Assembly (NCBI RefSeq): GCF_043642205.1
Contig: NZ_JBHZSG010000001.1
Coordinates: 186,001-250,000 of the forward strand
Length of the DNA stretch: 64,000 nt
DNA from: Thalassotalea_A litorea
GTDB taxonomy: Bacteria > Pseudomonadota > Gammaproteobacteria > Enterobacterales > Alteromonadaceae
Reading direction: 5' to 3'
Shown: positions 17,792-27,380 of the stretch, piece by piece
How the letters are laid out: each line of letters starts with the position of its first letter
Numbering within the stretch: the stretch's first letter is position 1
The notes under the pieces: model-generated
Told to the model about the DNA's origin: nothing
Seen by the model: only the letters and a program-made list of their open reading frames with translations
The model's database searches: none
Translations under genes and position numbers: made by a program

Positions 17792-19768
17792 ATGACCATA
17801 GCGATATTACCACCGCGTCTGGCTAACCAGATTGCGGCTGGCGAAGTAGTTGAACGACCAGCATCAGTGGTAAAAGAGCTGGTGGAAAACAGCATTGATG
17901 CCGGCGCCAATAAAATAGTTATCGACATTGAGCAGGGCGGCCATAAACGTATTCGCATTAGTGATAATGGTAAAGGTATCCATCACGATCAGTTAGCTCT
18001 GGCGTTGTCTCGCCATGCCACTAGTAAAATTAAAGATCTTGATGATTTAGAATCGATCGCAAGTCTAGGATTTCGCGGTGAGGCTCTGGCCAGTATCAGC
18101 TCGGTCTCGAGATTAACCCTGACATCAAAGCCCGCCGATCAAGATACAGCCTGGCAAGCAATGGCGACCGGCCGTGAAATGGACGTCGATATCCAGCCAG
18201 CTGCGCATCCTGACGGCACCACGATTGACGTTGAAGACTTATTCTTTAATACACCCGCCCGGCGTAAGTTTCTGCGTACTCACAAAACTGAGTTTTCTCA
18301 CATTGACGAAGTAATTCGTCGCATTGCATTATCAAAACTCGATATTAGTTTTACCCTTAATCATAACGGAAAAACCATCCGTCAGTATCGAGCTTCGAAA
18401 ACTGATAAGCAGGTCGAGAAGCGGTTAGCGAGCATTTGTTCACAGGCATTTGTTGACAGTGCCATTGCTGTTGATTTTGAGCACCAGGGGCTGCATCTGT
18501 TTGGTTGGATTGCGGATCCGGGGTTCACCCGTAGTCAAAATGATCTGTGTTACAGCTATGTCAATGGCCGGATGATGCGAGATAAATTGATCAATCACGC
18601 AATTCGTCAGGCCTATTCACAGCGTCTGGCACACGATGCATATCCGGCTTTTGTGTTGTTTTTAAATCTTGATTTCGATCAGGTCGATGTTAATGTCCAT
18701 CCCGCTAAGCATGAAGTGCGTTTTCATCACGCCCGCTTTGTCCATGACTTTATAGTCAGTGCCATTTCTCAGAGCTTACAACAGAGTTTGCAACAGAGCT
18801 TACTCAACAGCGAAACTGACACAGCTGAGTCCGTTTGTGATGCTGGGCATATTGAAGAGCATGGCGATTATGTGCAACCACTGCGCTCCGCAGATTCGCC
18901 GCCCCATGGATCACAATCCCCCTCCGGTAGAGCAACGTATAGCGCATCGTCGTCACCGGATTTTTCGGCTCGGTCATCGGCAATGGGCTATTTTTCTGAA
19001 AAACCGAGTAAGCAGGCACTGACAAACTATGACAGGTTGCTATCGACAGCGATTCCTGACGGGACAGACAAAGGTGCAGAATGGGCCGGTGACAAAGCGC
19101 TAAACCAACCGTTTGCTAGAGGCAATAAACCGGATTTTAGTAACGAGCACCGTGAATTAGGGGCAGGCCATGACACGATAATATCTGAACCTGGAGTTCG
19201 TACCGACTCATTAGTAAATCGTGATTATCGGGTGATCAAACTGGCGCAACAAGAGACTGCCGTGATATTGCATCAGGACGCCTTGTACTTGTTAAATACC
19301 TTGCCACTGATTTATCAGTTTCAGAAGCTTAAACTGGCACGCATATTATCGGATGAGATTGTTTCCCAGCCTTTATTGCTGCCCGTTGCCATCAATTTTG
19401 ACCGTGATGTTCTCGACTTTATCAAACAATACATGCAAGACTTTATCGATCATGGGTTTGTGCTTGAAATTACATCACCGGGCAAATGCATCATTCGTCA
19501 GTATCCAGCTTTACTTAGAGAGCAGGATATCCAGTCCAGCTTTGAAAAGGTCCTAAACATCCTTCAACAGCAAACCGCTGGGGATTTTGATTGGTCAGAC
19601 TGCTTCGCCAGACTGTTGAGCGATCCCGTTACATCATCCAGTGCGTTGCAGTCGATGCTTGATGTGTTGTGTGATTGTGCGGAATTGGACTTTTTTGCCC
19701 TGTTTGACTTGAATTGTATAGAACTAGACCTTACTTCGTACTTACATCAATTGAAGCTAGCTGAGTGA
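17792..19768 (+). CDS. mutL: DNA mismatch repair protein MutL
   Basis: MutL couples MutS mismatch recognition to MutH and UvrD in methyl-directed repair; dam is also in this window. The GHKL ATPase motifs are intact: VENSIDAGA (motif I), DNGKGI (motif II), GFRGEAL (motif III). A poorly conserved linker runs from about residue 335 to 470, and the C-terminal dimerisation domain ends the protein. No DQHA-x2-E-x4-E endonuclease motif is seen, which fits a MutH-dependent system. Length 658 aa. Confidence 0.97.
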   Translation: MTIAILPPRLANQIAAGEVVERPASVVKELVENSIDAGANKIVIDIEQGGHKRIRISDNGKGIHHDQLALALSRHATSKIKDLDDLESIASLGFRGEALASISSVSRLTLTSKPADQDTAWQAMATGREMDVDIQPAAHPDGTTIDVEDLFFNTPARRKFLRTHKTEFSHIDEVIRRIALSKLDISFTLNHNGKTIRQYRASKTDKQVEKRLASICSQAFVDSAIAVDFEHQGLHLFGWIADPGFTRSQNDLCYSYVNGRMMRDKLINHAIRQAYSQRLAHDAYPAFVLFLNLDFDQVDVNVHPAKHEVRFHHARFVHDFIVSAISQSLQQSLQQSLLNSETDTAESVCDAGHIEEHGDYVQPLRSADSPPHGSQSPSGRATYSASSSPDFSARSSAMGYFSEKPSKQALTNYDRLLSTAIPDGTDKGAEWAGDKALNQPFARGNKPDFSNEHRELGAGHDTIISEPGVRTDSLVNRDYRVIKLAQQETAVILHQDALYLLNTLPLIYQFQKLKLARILSDEIVSQPLLLPVAINFDRDVLDFIKQYMQDFIDHGFVLEITSPGKCIIRQYPALLREQDIQSSFEKVLNILQQQTAGDFDWSDCFARLLSDPVTSSSALQSMLDVLCDCAELDFFALFDLNCIELDLTSYLHQLKLAE

Positions 19769-20704
19769 ATGACCGACCTTAAACAACCGTCCTTATTACC
19801 TGTGATTTGTATTATGGGGCCAACCGCCTCAGGAAAAACAAGTCTGGCGATGCAACTTGCTGATCAACTTCCTTGCGATTTGATTAGCGTTGATTCTGCT
19901 CTGGTATACAAAGGAATGGATATTGGTACGGCCAAACCCACGGCAAAAGAGCTGCAGGACTACCCACATCAATTAATCGACTTAATCGATCCTAAGCAGA
20001 GTTATTCTGCCGCGGATTTTTGTCGTGATGCAAAAGCCGCCATCTTTTCAGCTCGAGAGCGGCAACGTTACCCGGTCCTGGTAGGTGGAACTATGATGTA
20101 CTTTAAGAGCTTGTTACAGGGGCTATCGCCATTACCTGAGGCAGATGCATCTATTCGCAAGGACATTGAAGCTCAGGCAAACAAACACGGCTGGGAATAT
20201 ATCCATCAGGAACTGGCAAACGTCGATCCTATTTCGGCTGAGCGGATTCACCCGAACGATCCACAGCGATTGACTCGAGCTTTGGAAGTGTATCGTATCT
20301 CTGGAAAATCGCTCACCCAGCTAACAGAACACAAAGGTGAGACCGTCGAGGGACCGGTACTGCAATTTGCGATTAGCACACCAGAGCGATCGACCTTGCA
20401 TCAACGTATTGAACTCAGGTATCAGCAAATGCTGGCACAGGGCTTTGAAGATGAAGTGAAAGTCCTGAAAAAGCGACAGGATCTGCATCCTGACTTACCG
20501 TCTATTCGATGTGTTGGTTATCGCCAGATGTGGGAATATCTTGACGGTGACTATGATTACGACGAGATGGTGTTCCGTGGAGTTTGTGCTACTCGGCAAT
20601 TGGCAAAACGGCAGTTGACCTGGTTACGAAGTTGGCCGGATTTAACCTGGCTGAAAACCGATGATGAAAAGAATTTGCAAACAATATTACGCGCCTTGAC
20701 GTAA
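19769..20704 (+). CDS. miaA: tRNA dimethylallyltransferase
   Basis: MiaA adds the isopentenyl group to A37 of UNN-decoding tRNAs. The P-loop MGPTASGKTSLA is near residue 16, followed by DLISVDSALVYKGMDIGTAKP and, later, the RCVGYRQMWEYLDG motif. The ATG follows the mutL TGA directly (TGAATG), so the two are translationally linked. 311 aa, normal. Confidence 0.97.
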   Translation: MTDLKQPSLLPVICIMGPTASGKTSLAMQLADQLPCDLISVDSALVYKGMDIGTAKPTAKELQDYPHQLIDLIDPKQSYSAADFCRDAKAAIFSARERQRYPVLVGGTMMYFKSLLQGLSPLPEADASIRKDIEAQANKHGWEYIHQELANVDPISAERIHPNDPQRLTRALEVYRISGKSLTQLTEHKGETVEGPVLQFAISTPERSTLHQRIELRYQQMLAQGFEDEVKVLKKRQDLHPDLPSIRCVGYRQMWEYLDGDYDYDEMVFRGVCATRQLAKRQLTWLRSWPDLTWLKTDDEKNLQTILRALT

Positions 20705-20847
20705 CGATTACCTATTGTTGCTTAAGGTATATCACTCATATTCGGTTGTTTTAAGGCTTAGCGGCAAATATATACGGCTTTTGTCTGGATATTGTTCGAG
20801 TGCTAAAAATTTTTAGAGAAAAAACAACCAAGTTTATGATCTGTGTG

Positions 20848-20853
20848 TATAAT
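20848..20853 (+). promoter_or_regulatory. Probable hfq promoter -10 element
   Basis: A consensus TATAAT lies 77 nt before the hfq ATG within the 224-bp miaA-hfq gap, the only sizeable gap in this operon. No good -35 is seen at the right distance. In E. coli hfq also has its own promoters in this region, so an internal promoter is expected. Confidence 0.4.
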
Positions 20854-20928
20854 TAAATGGCTCGTTGTGTAACTAGCTAAATTTGAAACAAAATTATTAG
20901 AAAGAATAAAAAATAAGGGGCCTTAAAA

Positions 20929-21174
20929 ATGGCAAAAGGGCAATCTTTACAAGACCCGTTTTTGAACGCATTGAGACGTGACCGCATTCCTGTGGCGATT
21001 TATCTTGTCAATGGGATTAAATTACAAGGTCAGGTCGAATCGTTTGATCAATTTGTGATTTTACTTAAAAACACCGTAAGTCAGATGGTATACAAACACG
21101 CGATTTCTACGGTAGTCCCTTCCCGGGCGGTGAATACCAGTACTCCAACTGAATATAACCAACCGATGGAATAA
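20929..21174 (+). CDS. hfq: RNA chaperone Hfq
   Basis: Hfq is the hexameric Sm-like chaperone that pairs small RNAs with mRNAs. The Sm1 core (QDPFLNALRRDRIPVAIYLVNGIKL) and Sm2 motif (YKHAISTVVPSR) are essentially identical to E. coli Hfq over the first 70 residues, including Gln8, Phe42-type and His57-type RNA-binding positions. The C-terminal tail is short (81 aa in total against 102 in E. coli). A GGGG stretch precedes the ATG. Confidence 0.98.
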   Translation: MAKGQSLQDPFLNALRRDRIPVAIYLVNGIKLQGQVESFDQFVILLKNTVSQMVYKHAISTVVPSRAVNTSTPTEYNQPME

Positions 21175-21205
21175 CATTTGATGAGATTGAATTGGGGTTG
21201 CTCAT

Positions 21206-22492
21206 TTGTTTGATCGACATCAAGCAGGTGAGCAAGCAGTACTTGTTCACATCGATTTTCCGCAAGAAAACGCACGCGAAGATTTACAAGAATTTGAAAT
21301 GCTGGTGTCTTCCGCCGGTGTCAATGCTCTGACCGTTGTCACTGGACGACGCGATACTCCGCACCCAAAATATTTTGTCGGTAGTGGTAAAGCCGAAGAG
21401 GTTGCCGAAGCCGTTAAGGCGTTTCAAGCTGACGTTATCCTATTTAATCATGCCTTGTCACCTTCCCAGGAAAAACACTTAGAAGCACTTTGCCAGTGTC
21501 GGGTAATCGATCGCACAACCCTAATTCTCGATATTTTTGCCCAGCGCGCTCGCACCCATGAAGGTAAACTTCAGGTAGAGCTGGCGCAATTACGTCATAT
21601 ATCCAGTCGATTAATTCGCGGTTGGACTCACCTTGAGAGACAAAAAGGTGGTATTGGTTTGCGCGGCCCCGGCGAAACGCAATTGGAAACTGATCGTCGG
21701 TTACTGCGCGAACGTATGCACAATATTCAAAAGCGCCTGGAAAAAGTGGAAAAGCAAAGACATCAGGGCAGACGATTGCGGGAACGTGCCGAAATACCAA
21801 CGGTTTCTTTGGTTGGCTATACCAATGCTGGAAAATCCACCTTATTCAATCAAATTACAGATGCCGAGGTGTATGCTGCCGATCAGCTATTCGCGACGTT
21901 GGACCCTACACTTAGGCAGATAAGTTTAAAAGAAGTGGGTAAAGTGATCCTTGCCGATACGGTTGGCTTTATTCGCCACCTGCCACACGACTTGGTTGCT
22001 GCATTTAAAGCGACATTAACGGAGACCCGCGAAGCTCAGTTACAACTGCATGTTGTTGATATTTCCGATGACCGGCGCTCTGATAACATCGCTCAGGTCG
22101 AATCGGTGCTCGCAGAAATTGAAGCTGATGACATCGATCAATTGTTGATTTGTAATAAAATAGATAATCTGGATGATGTCTCGCCAAAAATTGATCGGGA
22201 TGAACATGGCAACCCCATACGGGTTTGGCTCTCTGCTCGTGCTAATATAGGTATAGAGCTTTTATTTCAGGCACTTACTGAGCGCCTTGGACAAGACATT
22301 GTGCAATATCGGCTGAAAATCCCACCGAGTGCAGGAAAATTGCGGGGAGCATTATACCAACTAAACTGTATATCAGATGAGCAGTTTGATGAGCAGGGAA
22401 ATTGTCTATTGGACGTTAAACTTCCTTTGCGCGAATGGAAAAAGTTATTAAAACAGGATAATTCTCAATTACAGAACTTTATCCAACATTAA
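21206..22492 (+). CDS. hflX: Ribosome-associated GTPase HflX
   Basis: HflX is a GTPase that splits stalled 70S ribosomes. The start is TTG: translation from it gives MFDRHQAGEQAVLVHI, matching the conserved HflX N-terminus, so the rare start codon is real. The G domain shows GYTNAGKSTLFN (G1), DTVGFIRHLP (G3) and CNKID (G4). The N-terminal domain has the glycine-rich GGIGLRGPGETQLE. A MITE-like repeat begins at the last base of the stop codon and separates hflX from hflK. Confidence 0.96.
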   Translation: MFDRHQAGEQAVLVHIDFPQENAREDLQEFEMLVSSAGVNALTVVTGRRDTPHPKYFVGSGKAEEVAEAVKAFQADVILFNHALSPSQEKHLEALCQCRVIDRTTLILDIFAQRARTHEGKLQVELAQLRHISSRLIRGWTHLERQKGGIGLRGPGETQLETDRRLLRERMHNIQKRLEKVEKQRHQGRRLRERAEIPTVSLVGYTNAGKSTLFNQITDAEVYAADQLFATLDPTLRQISLKEVGKVILADTVGFIRHLPHDLVAAFKATLTETREAQLQLHVVDISDDRRSDNIAQVESVLAEIEADDIDQLLICNKIDNLDDVSPKIDRDEHGNPIRVWLSARANIGIELLFQALTERLGQDIVQYRLKIPPSAGKLRGALYQLNCISDEQFDEQGNCLLDVKLPLREWKKLLKQDNSQLQNFIQH

Positions 22493-22655
22493 TATCAATT
22501 ACATTAAATAAAACTCACCCGTAGGGAGTTTATCAGAGGCCTGTTTACGGCCTTAGATTGCATTAATATAGAAATGACTATAACAGTGAAATCTATGTTG
22601 TAAATGAACCTCTGCCCTAACTCTGAGTAGTGCACAAACTTAGTGTAATTGGTAT
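22492..22655 (+). mobile_element. MITE-like repeat, copy A (between hflX and hflK)
   Basis: The ends are inverted: ATATCAATTACATTAA (22492-22507) and TTAGTGTAATTGGTAT (22640-22655) match 14 of 16. The interior (AAACTCACCCGTAGGGAGTTT, the ...CTATGTTGTA... stretch and CTGCCCTAACTCTGAG) is shared with copies at 34510-34774 and 42247-42345. There is no transposase. Its left end coincides with the hflX stop codon. Confidence 0.85.
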
Positions 22656-22724
22656 AACCTACTGATAGTATATTTATAATATACAATTGCCCTTAATAAG
22701 AATTGCAATCTAACGGAGAGCGAA

Positions 22725-23873
22725 ATGGCTTGGAACGAACCGGGGAATAATGATAAGGATCCCTGGAAAAATAAAGGTGGTCGTGATCAGGGACCCCCAG
22801 ATCTAGACGAATTACTTAAAGATCTAGGTAATAAATTCGGTGGAATATTCGGAAATAAACCGAATCGCAATGGCAAAAATAGCTTTAGCGGTTTTGGTTT
22901 TTCCATTGTTTTGATTCTGGCGCTTGTGGTTTGGGGTATTAGCGGTTTCTATACCATCAAAGAATCTGACCGTGGCGTGATGTTGCAGTTTGGCGAATAT
23001 CAAGGCGAAGTGGATCCTGGTATCCATTGGTTGCCGACATTCATCAGGCGTGTGATTTCGGTCAATGTGCAGACAACCAATAATCTTCCTTCGCGTGGTG
23101 ATATGCTTACCGAAGACGAAAATGTTGTGTTGGTCGAAATGCAGGTTCAATATCGAATCATTGATGCGCGCAACTACCTGTTCAACGTCACCAATGCTAA
23201 TGAAAGTCTTGCTCATGCGTTCGATAGTGCTATTCGCTATGTTATTGGTCACTCCAAAATGGATGAAGTACTAACGAGTGGTCGTGAACAAGTGCGTCAG
23301 GCGGTCTGGGAAGAGCTGGAAAAAATCATTGAACCATACAATATGGGGATTTTGATTTCCGACGTTAACTTTAAAGATGCGCGTCCACCTGAGCAGGTAA
23401 AAGATGCGTTTGATGATGCAATTGCTGCTCGAGAAGATGAAGAACGTTTTGTACTGGAAGCGGAGAAGTATGCGCTATCGGTTGAACCAGAAGCTCGTGG
23501 TCGAGCCAAACGTATGGAACAGGATGCACTGGCTTATAAACAGCAAATTGTATTGGCTTCGCAAGGTGAAGTGGCCAAATTTGACAAACTGTTACCAGAA
23601 TACCAAGCTGCGCCTAAAGTAACTCGTGATCGTTTGTATCTGGCAACGATGGAACAGGTATATAGTAAAACCTCTAAGGTTATGGTTGATGTCGAAGGTG
23701 GTAACAACATGATGTATTTACCATTGGATAAAATTATGCAACAACAGCCTCAGTTGACTTTGCCTTACAGCCAGGGCTTGCCAACCACCAAACAAACACC
23801 CGTACAATCGACAAATTCGACCCCGAACAACCCACCGGGTCGAAGTGACCGCTTTAGTCGGGGGAATAACTAA
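22725..23873 (+). CDS. hflK: FtsH regulatory membrane protein HflK
   Basis: HflK forms with HflC the large SPFH cage around the FtsH protease. The N-terminus is Gly/Asn/Asp-rich and cytoplasmic (about residues 1-58), followed by one membrane helix (FSIVLILALVVWGISGFY) and the SPFH/Band 7 domain. A Q/P/N-rich C-terminal tail follows. The GGAGAG ribosome site precedes the ATG. The next gene, hflC, follows by 2 nt. Confidence 0.97.
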   Translation: MAWNEPGNNDKDPWKNKGGRDQGPPDLDELLKDLGNKFGGIFGNKPNRNGKNSFSGFGFSIVLILALVVWGISGFYTIKESDRGVMLQFGEYQGEVDPGIHWLPTFIRRVISVNVQTTNNLPSRGDMLTEDENVVLVEMQVQYRIIDARNYLFNVTNANESLAHAFDSAIRYVIGHSKMDEVLTSGREQVRQAVWEELEKIIEPYNMGILISDVNFKDARPPEQVKDAFDDAIAAREDEERFVLEAEKYALSVEPEARGRAKRMEQDALAYKQQIVLASQGEVAKFDKLLPEYQAAPKVTRDRLYLATMEQVYSKTSKVMVDVEGGNNMMYLPLDKIMQQQPQLTLPYSQGLPTTKQTPVQSTNSTPNNPPGRSDRFSRGNN

Positions 23874-23875
23874 TC

Positions 23876-24754
23876 ATGAAAAACTTTTTAGTGATAATCA
23901 TCATAGCCTTAGGCTTACTCACGATTTCTTCGGTATTCGTGATTAACGAGACGGAGCGCGGTATTGTGTTCCAATTCTCTAAAATTAAACGAACGGATGC
24001 TGGAGAGATGAAAATTTATCCGCCAGGTATTCATTTTAAGATCCCATTAATTGAACGCGTACGCAAAGTTGATGCACGTATTCAAACTTTGGATGCGGCA
24101 CCGGATCGTTTTGTTACCGCTGAGAAAAAAGATTTATTGGTTGATACCTATGTGAAATGGCGTGTTGCCGATTTCTCCACCTATTATGTTCGTACCAACG
24201 GTGGCTCATTGGAAAATGCTCAGGATCTGTTGAAACAGAAAGTGAACAACGGCCTGCGGACTGAGTTTGGTACTCGTACGATTCGTCAAATTGTCTCCGG
24301 TGACCGTGACTCTCTGATGGAAAAGGCAAAATTAAGTGCGCAGAGTGCACGCAAAGACTTAGGTATCGAAGTTGTCGATGTTCGAGTTAAGCGTATTAAT
24401 TTGCCTAAAGAAGTACAAAATTCAATTTTTGACCGTATGCGGGCCGACCGTCAGGCGGTAGCAGCAGAACATCGCTCACAAGGTAGAGAGAAAGCTGAGG
24501 TTATTCGTGCGACCGTTGATGCTAAAGTAACGGTTATGTTAGCCGACGCCAAAAAGCAGGCGTTTACACTGCGCGGTGAAGGTGATGCGTTAGCGGCTAA
24601 GGTGTACGCGGATTCTTATCAGAAAGATCCGGAGTTCTTTACCTTCTTCCGTTCGTTACAAGCTTATGAAAATAGCTTTAACAGTAAGTCCGATATTCTG
24701 GTGGTCAAGCCAGACTCCGACTTCTTTAAGTATCTGAACCAATCCGATAAATAA
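23876..24754 (+). CDS. hflC: FtsH regulatory membrane protein HflC
   Basis: HflC is the partner of HflK. One N-terminal membrane helix (LVIIIIALGLLTISSVFVI) precedes the SPFH domain, with RTIRQIVSGDRDSLM and the EAKKQAFTLRGEGDA-type coiled region. Length 292 aa is close to the usual size. A strong terminator follows. Confidence 0.97.
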   Translation: MKNFLVIIIIALGLLTISSVFVINETERGIVFQFSKIKRTDAGEMKIYPPGIHFKIPLIERVRKVDARIQTLDAAPDRFVTAEKKDLLVDTYVKWRVADFSTYYVRTNGGSLENAQDLLKQKVNNGLRTEFGTRTIRQIVSGDRDSLMEKAKLSAQSARKDLGIEVVDVRVKRINLPKEVQNSIFDRMRADRQAVAAEHRSQGREKAEVIRATVDAKVTVMLADAKKQAFTLRGEGDALAAKVYADSYQKDPEFFTFFRSLQAYENSFNSKSDILVVKPDSDFFKYLNQSDK

Positions 24755-24757
24755 TTT

Positions 24758-24787
24758 GCAAAAGCCCACATGACTGTGGGCTTTTTT
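24758..24787 (+). terminator. Rho-independent terminator after hflC
   Basis: AAAAGCCCACA-TGAC-TGTGGGCTTTTTT forms an 8-9 bp GC-rich stem followed by a T-run. It ends the hfq-hflC transcript. Confidence 0.9.
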
Positions 24788-24825
24788 GTATCCTTTGCAG
24801 CGTTTTTCTTCGCGAATACTTGAAT

Positions 24826-25014
24826 ATGACGTTATCCACATTTCTTACCGCTTTGGCCTTGATGTTAATTCTTGAAGGGTTAGGACCATTCCTTTTTCCT
24901 AAACGTTGGCAATCGCTGATGCAAAAACTGGCCAGTGAAGACGCCAAGGTCATCCGCCAAATTGGCTTAGTATTGATTATCTCTGGTTTGGGTTTCTTTT
25001 TACTTTTTACGTAA
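24826..25014 (+). CDS. DUF2065 small inner-membrane protein (YjeT family)
   Basis: A 62-residue protein with two hydrophobic helices separated by FPKRWQSLMQKLA. This is the DUF2065 pattern (EGLGPFLFPKRW). E. coli yjeT sits at the same place between hflC and purA. Its function is unknown. The start is ATG at 24826. It lies downstream of the hflC terminator, so it needs its own promoter or read-through. Confidence 0.9.
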   Translation: MTLSTFLTALALMLILEGLGPFLFPKRWQSLMQKLASEDAKVIRQIGLVLIISGLGFFLLFT

Positions 25015-25102
25015 TTTCCCTGCAATTATGCCAAGTTAGATTAGAATTAACCCCAGAACTGTAAAAAAGTCGATAAAACGGGTGATCTTTACCTCTATAT
25101 TT

Positions 25103-25111
25103 TGGTAGAAT
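25103..25111 (+). promoter_or_regulatory. Candidate extended -10 promoter of purA
   Basis: TGGTAGAAT (TGn plus TAGAAT) lies 36 nt before the purA ATG, and no convincing -35 is seen, as is common for extended -10 promoters. No PurR-type palindrome was noticed. Confidence 0.4.
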
Positions 25112-25146
25112 CCCCGCCTAATTTTCTTTCAAAAACTGCAATAGAT

Positions 25147-26442
25147 ATGGGCAAAAACGTCGTTGTGTTAGGCACCCAATGGGGTGACGAAGGTAAAGGT
25201 AAGGTCGTTGACCTGTTAACGGAGAAGGCAAAATATGTCGTTCGTTATCAAGGTGGACACAATGCTGGTCATACATTAGTAATTGACGGTGAGAAGACCG
25301 TCCTGCATTTGATCCCATCAGGCGTGTTGCGTGACAACGTAAAATGTCTCATCGGTAACGGGGTAGTCTTGAGCCCGGAAGCCTTGATGAAAGAAATCAA
25401 AATGCTCGAAGATCGCGGTGTTCCTGTGCGTGAGCGTTTACTTATCAGCGATGCTTGCCCATTAATTATGCCTTACCATATTTCTTTAGATATGGCGCGC
25501 GAAGCAGCGCGTGGTAATAAAGCTATTGGTACCACAGGTCGTGGTATCGGTCCTGCTTATGAGGATAAAGTTGCACGCCGTGGTTTACGGGTAGGCGATT
25601 TATTCGATGCAGAGAGCTTTGCAGGCAAGTTAAAAGAAATCATGGAATATCATAATTTCGTGTTAACTAATTACTACAAAGCAGAGCCACTGGACTTTGA
25701 TAAAGTCCTTGCTGATGCGATGGCGGTAGCCGATATTATCAAGGCGATGACGGCAGATATTAGTGAACTACTGGATCAGGCACGCATCAATGGCGAGTCC
25801 ATCATGTTTGAAGGTGCACAAGGCACGTTGCTTGATATCGATCACGGTACCTATCCTTATGTAACGTCTTCTAACACGACAGTCGGTGGTGTAGCTACCG
25901 GTTGTGGTTTCGGTCCTCGTTATTTGGATTACGTTTTAGGGATCACTAAGGCTTACACGACTCGTGTCGGTTCAGGTCCATTCCCTACAGAATTAAACGA
26001 CGATATTGGTAACCATTTAGGTACGGTTGGACACGAATTTGGCGCAACCACAGGTCGCGAACGTCGTTGTGGCTGGTTTGATGCCGTTGCAATGCACCGT
26101 GCTGTACAAGTCAATTCTATCAGTGGCTTTTGTTTAACTAAGTTAGACGTTCTTGATGGCCTGAAAGAATTGAAGATCTGTACCGGTTACAAAACTGCAT
26201 CTGGTGAAATCTTGACGGTTCCACCAATGGCGGCTGAAGGTTACGAGAACATCACACCGGTATATGAAACCATGCCTGGATGGGATGAAAAAACGGCAGG
26301 CGCGACTAAGCGTGAAGAGCTTCCTGCGAACGCGATTGCATATATCAAGCGTATCGAAGAAGTCACCGGCGTTCCGGTAGATATTATCTCTACTGGCCCA
26401 GATCGTAACGAAACTATGATTCTGGTTAATCCGTTCGAGTAA
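25147..26442 (+). CDS. purA: Adenylosuccinate synthetase
   Basis: PurA joins IMP and aspartate with GTP hydrolysis, the first committed step to AMP. The N-terminal GTQWGDEGKGK loop, GHNAGHT motif, GTTGRGIGPAYEDK and the GTP-binding ISTGPDR segment near the C-terminus are all present. The ATG at 25147 (MGKNVVVLGTQ) is chosen over in-frame upstream TTG because it gives the family N-terminus. 431 aa. Confidence 0.98.
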   Translation: MGKNVVVLGTQWGDEGKGKVVDLLTEKAKYVVRYQGGHNAGHTLVIDGEKTVLHLIPSGVLRDNVKCLIGNGVVLSPEALMKEIKMLEDRGVPVRERLLISDACPLIMPYHISLDMAREAARGNKAIGTTGRGIGPAYEDKVARRGLRVGDLFDAESFAGKLKEIMEYHNFVLTNYYKAEPLDFDKVLADAMAVADIIKAMTADISELLDQARINGESIMFEGAQGTLLDIDHGTYPYVTSSNTTVGGVATGCGFGPRYLDYVLGITKAYTTRVGSGPFPTELNDDIGNHLGTVGHEFGATTGRERRCGWFDAVAMHRAVQVNSISGFCLTKLDVLDGLKELKICTGYKTASGEILTVPPMAAEGYENITPVYETMPGWDEKTAGATKREELPANAIAYIKRIEEVTGVPVDIISTGPDRNETMILVNPFE

Positions 26443-26465
26443 TCGAATTGATATAATACTGATTT

Positions 26466-26497
26466 AAGAAAGCCCGCTTGATAGCGGGTTTTTTTTT
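26466..26497 (+). terminator. Rho-independent terminator after purA
   Basis: AAAGCCCGC-TTGATA-GCGGGTTTTTTTTT: a GC stem followed by nine T. It ends the purA transcript. Confidence 0.9.
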
Positions 26498-26660
26498 GAC
26501 CGATTGACTAAGCGACAATGTGTGCCTTTAGCGCCCGATTGCACTGGTTAGCTTTATCGGGTAATTTAATCAGGCGGCCTACGGCCGTGAAGAGCTGTGA
26601 GGAACAAACGTTGAAGGATATCTATCTTATGATTACTATACCGTCGTTACCGCTTACCAA

Positions 26661-26996
26661 ATGAGCAACGGAACCGCCATGCGCAATTTAGTACCTTATA
26701 CCTGCTTTAGTTGCAGATGCACATTTAAAAGACCTTTCGAGAAAAAGGTTTTTTACAGAAAATGTCCCACTTGTAGTAAACAAACTGTAATGATGGACAT
26801 TCGGTTTCGCCCACCTAAAAAATCAGATGATAAACAATGGAAAAAAGTGGAATATCTTGTGGCTCACGGATTCTTTTTTCAAAAAATATATAGGAAAGAG
26901 GGGTATGCTCATTATCGAGAAAAATATCCCAAGTCTCTAGAAGAGGCTAAAGAGTTCGTTTTGAAATACAAAGAACAAGCTTACGAGTTTTTATGA
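26661..26996 (+). CDS. Small zinc-ribbon-like protein of unknown function
   Basis: A 111-residue protein with two CxxC pairs (CFSC and CPTC, about residues 15 and 36), which is the pattern of a four-cysteine zinc ribbon. It is followed by a basic, aromatic-rich helical region (KKVEYLVAHGFFFQKIY). I cannot assign a family. An alternative start at 26679 gives MRNLVPYTCFSC. It is AT-rich and isolated in the purA-maeB islet. It could be a cassette-type accessory gene. Confidence 0.6.
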   Translation: MSNGTAMRNLVPYTCFSCRCTFKRPFEKKVFYRKCPTCSKQTVMMDIRFRPPKKSDDKQWKKVEYLVAHGFFFQKIYRKEGYAHYREKYPKSLEEAKEFVLKYKEQAYEFL

Positions 26997-27134
26997 TTGT
27001 AATTTCTGTATGTGGGACGTTTGAGTCGGTCGGTTTTATCCGGTAATTTGGAAGTACAGCCTAGGGCTTCAATGAGCGAACTAGAGACATTCAATTTCTA
27101 ATCTGCAAAGCACATAAAAGAACTTGATATTAAA

Positions 27135-27380
27135 ATGAAGCCAATGAGCAAATCTCGAAAATTTATAATGGGAATTCTGCGTCAGCATAAATGCCTCCAA
27201 TTTTTATTGCGGTCCATATGTACTATTTTTGCTGCTCTAGTTATATGCAAATTGTTCTTAATAATTGGAGTTGTCGAAAGACCAATGTTTGGTGGTGTAA
27301 TAGGCCAGATTTTTATGGGATTTGGAGTATCTCTTGGTCCACTCGCTGTAAAAATTATCTCTAATCCACGGTCCGAATAG
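27135..27380 (+). CDS. Small predicted membrane protein, unknown function
   Basis: An 81-residue product with a basic N-terminus and two hydrophobic helices (ICTIFAALVICKLFLIIGVV and IGQIFMGFGVSLGPLAVKII). There is no clear ribosome-binding site and no family is recognised. It could be real or a chance reading frame in AT-rich islet DNA. An ATG at 27144 is an alternative start. Confidence 0.35.
   Translation: MKPMSKSRKFIMGILRQHKCLQFLLRSICTIFAALVICKLFLIIGVVERPMFGGVIGQIFMGFGVSLGPLAVKIISNPRSE

Noticed and set aside
25102..25146. Upstream TTG extension of purA
   Set aside because: It overlaps the likely promoter and adds residues absent from the family.
26500..27060. Possible integron-cassette sites around the zinc-ribbon gene (TTTATCGGGTAATTT near 26550 and TTTATCCGGTAATTT near 27037)
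   Set aside because: The short match lacks the paired R/L boxes and palindromic form of attC, and no integrase is present.
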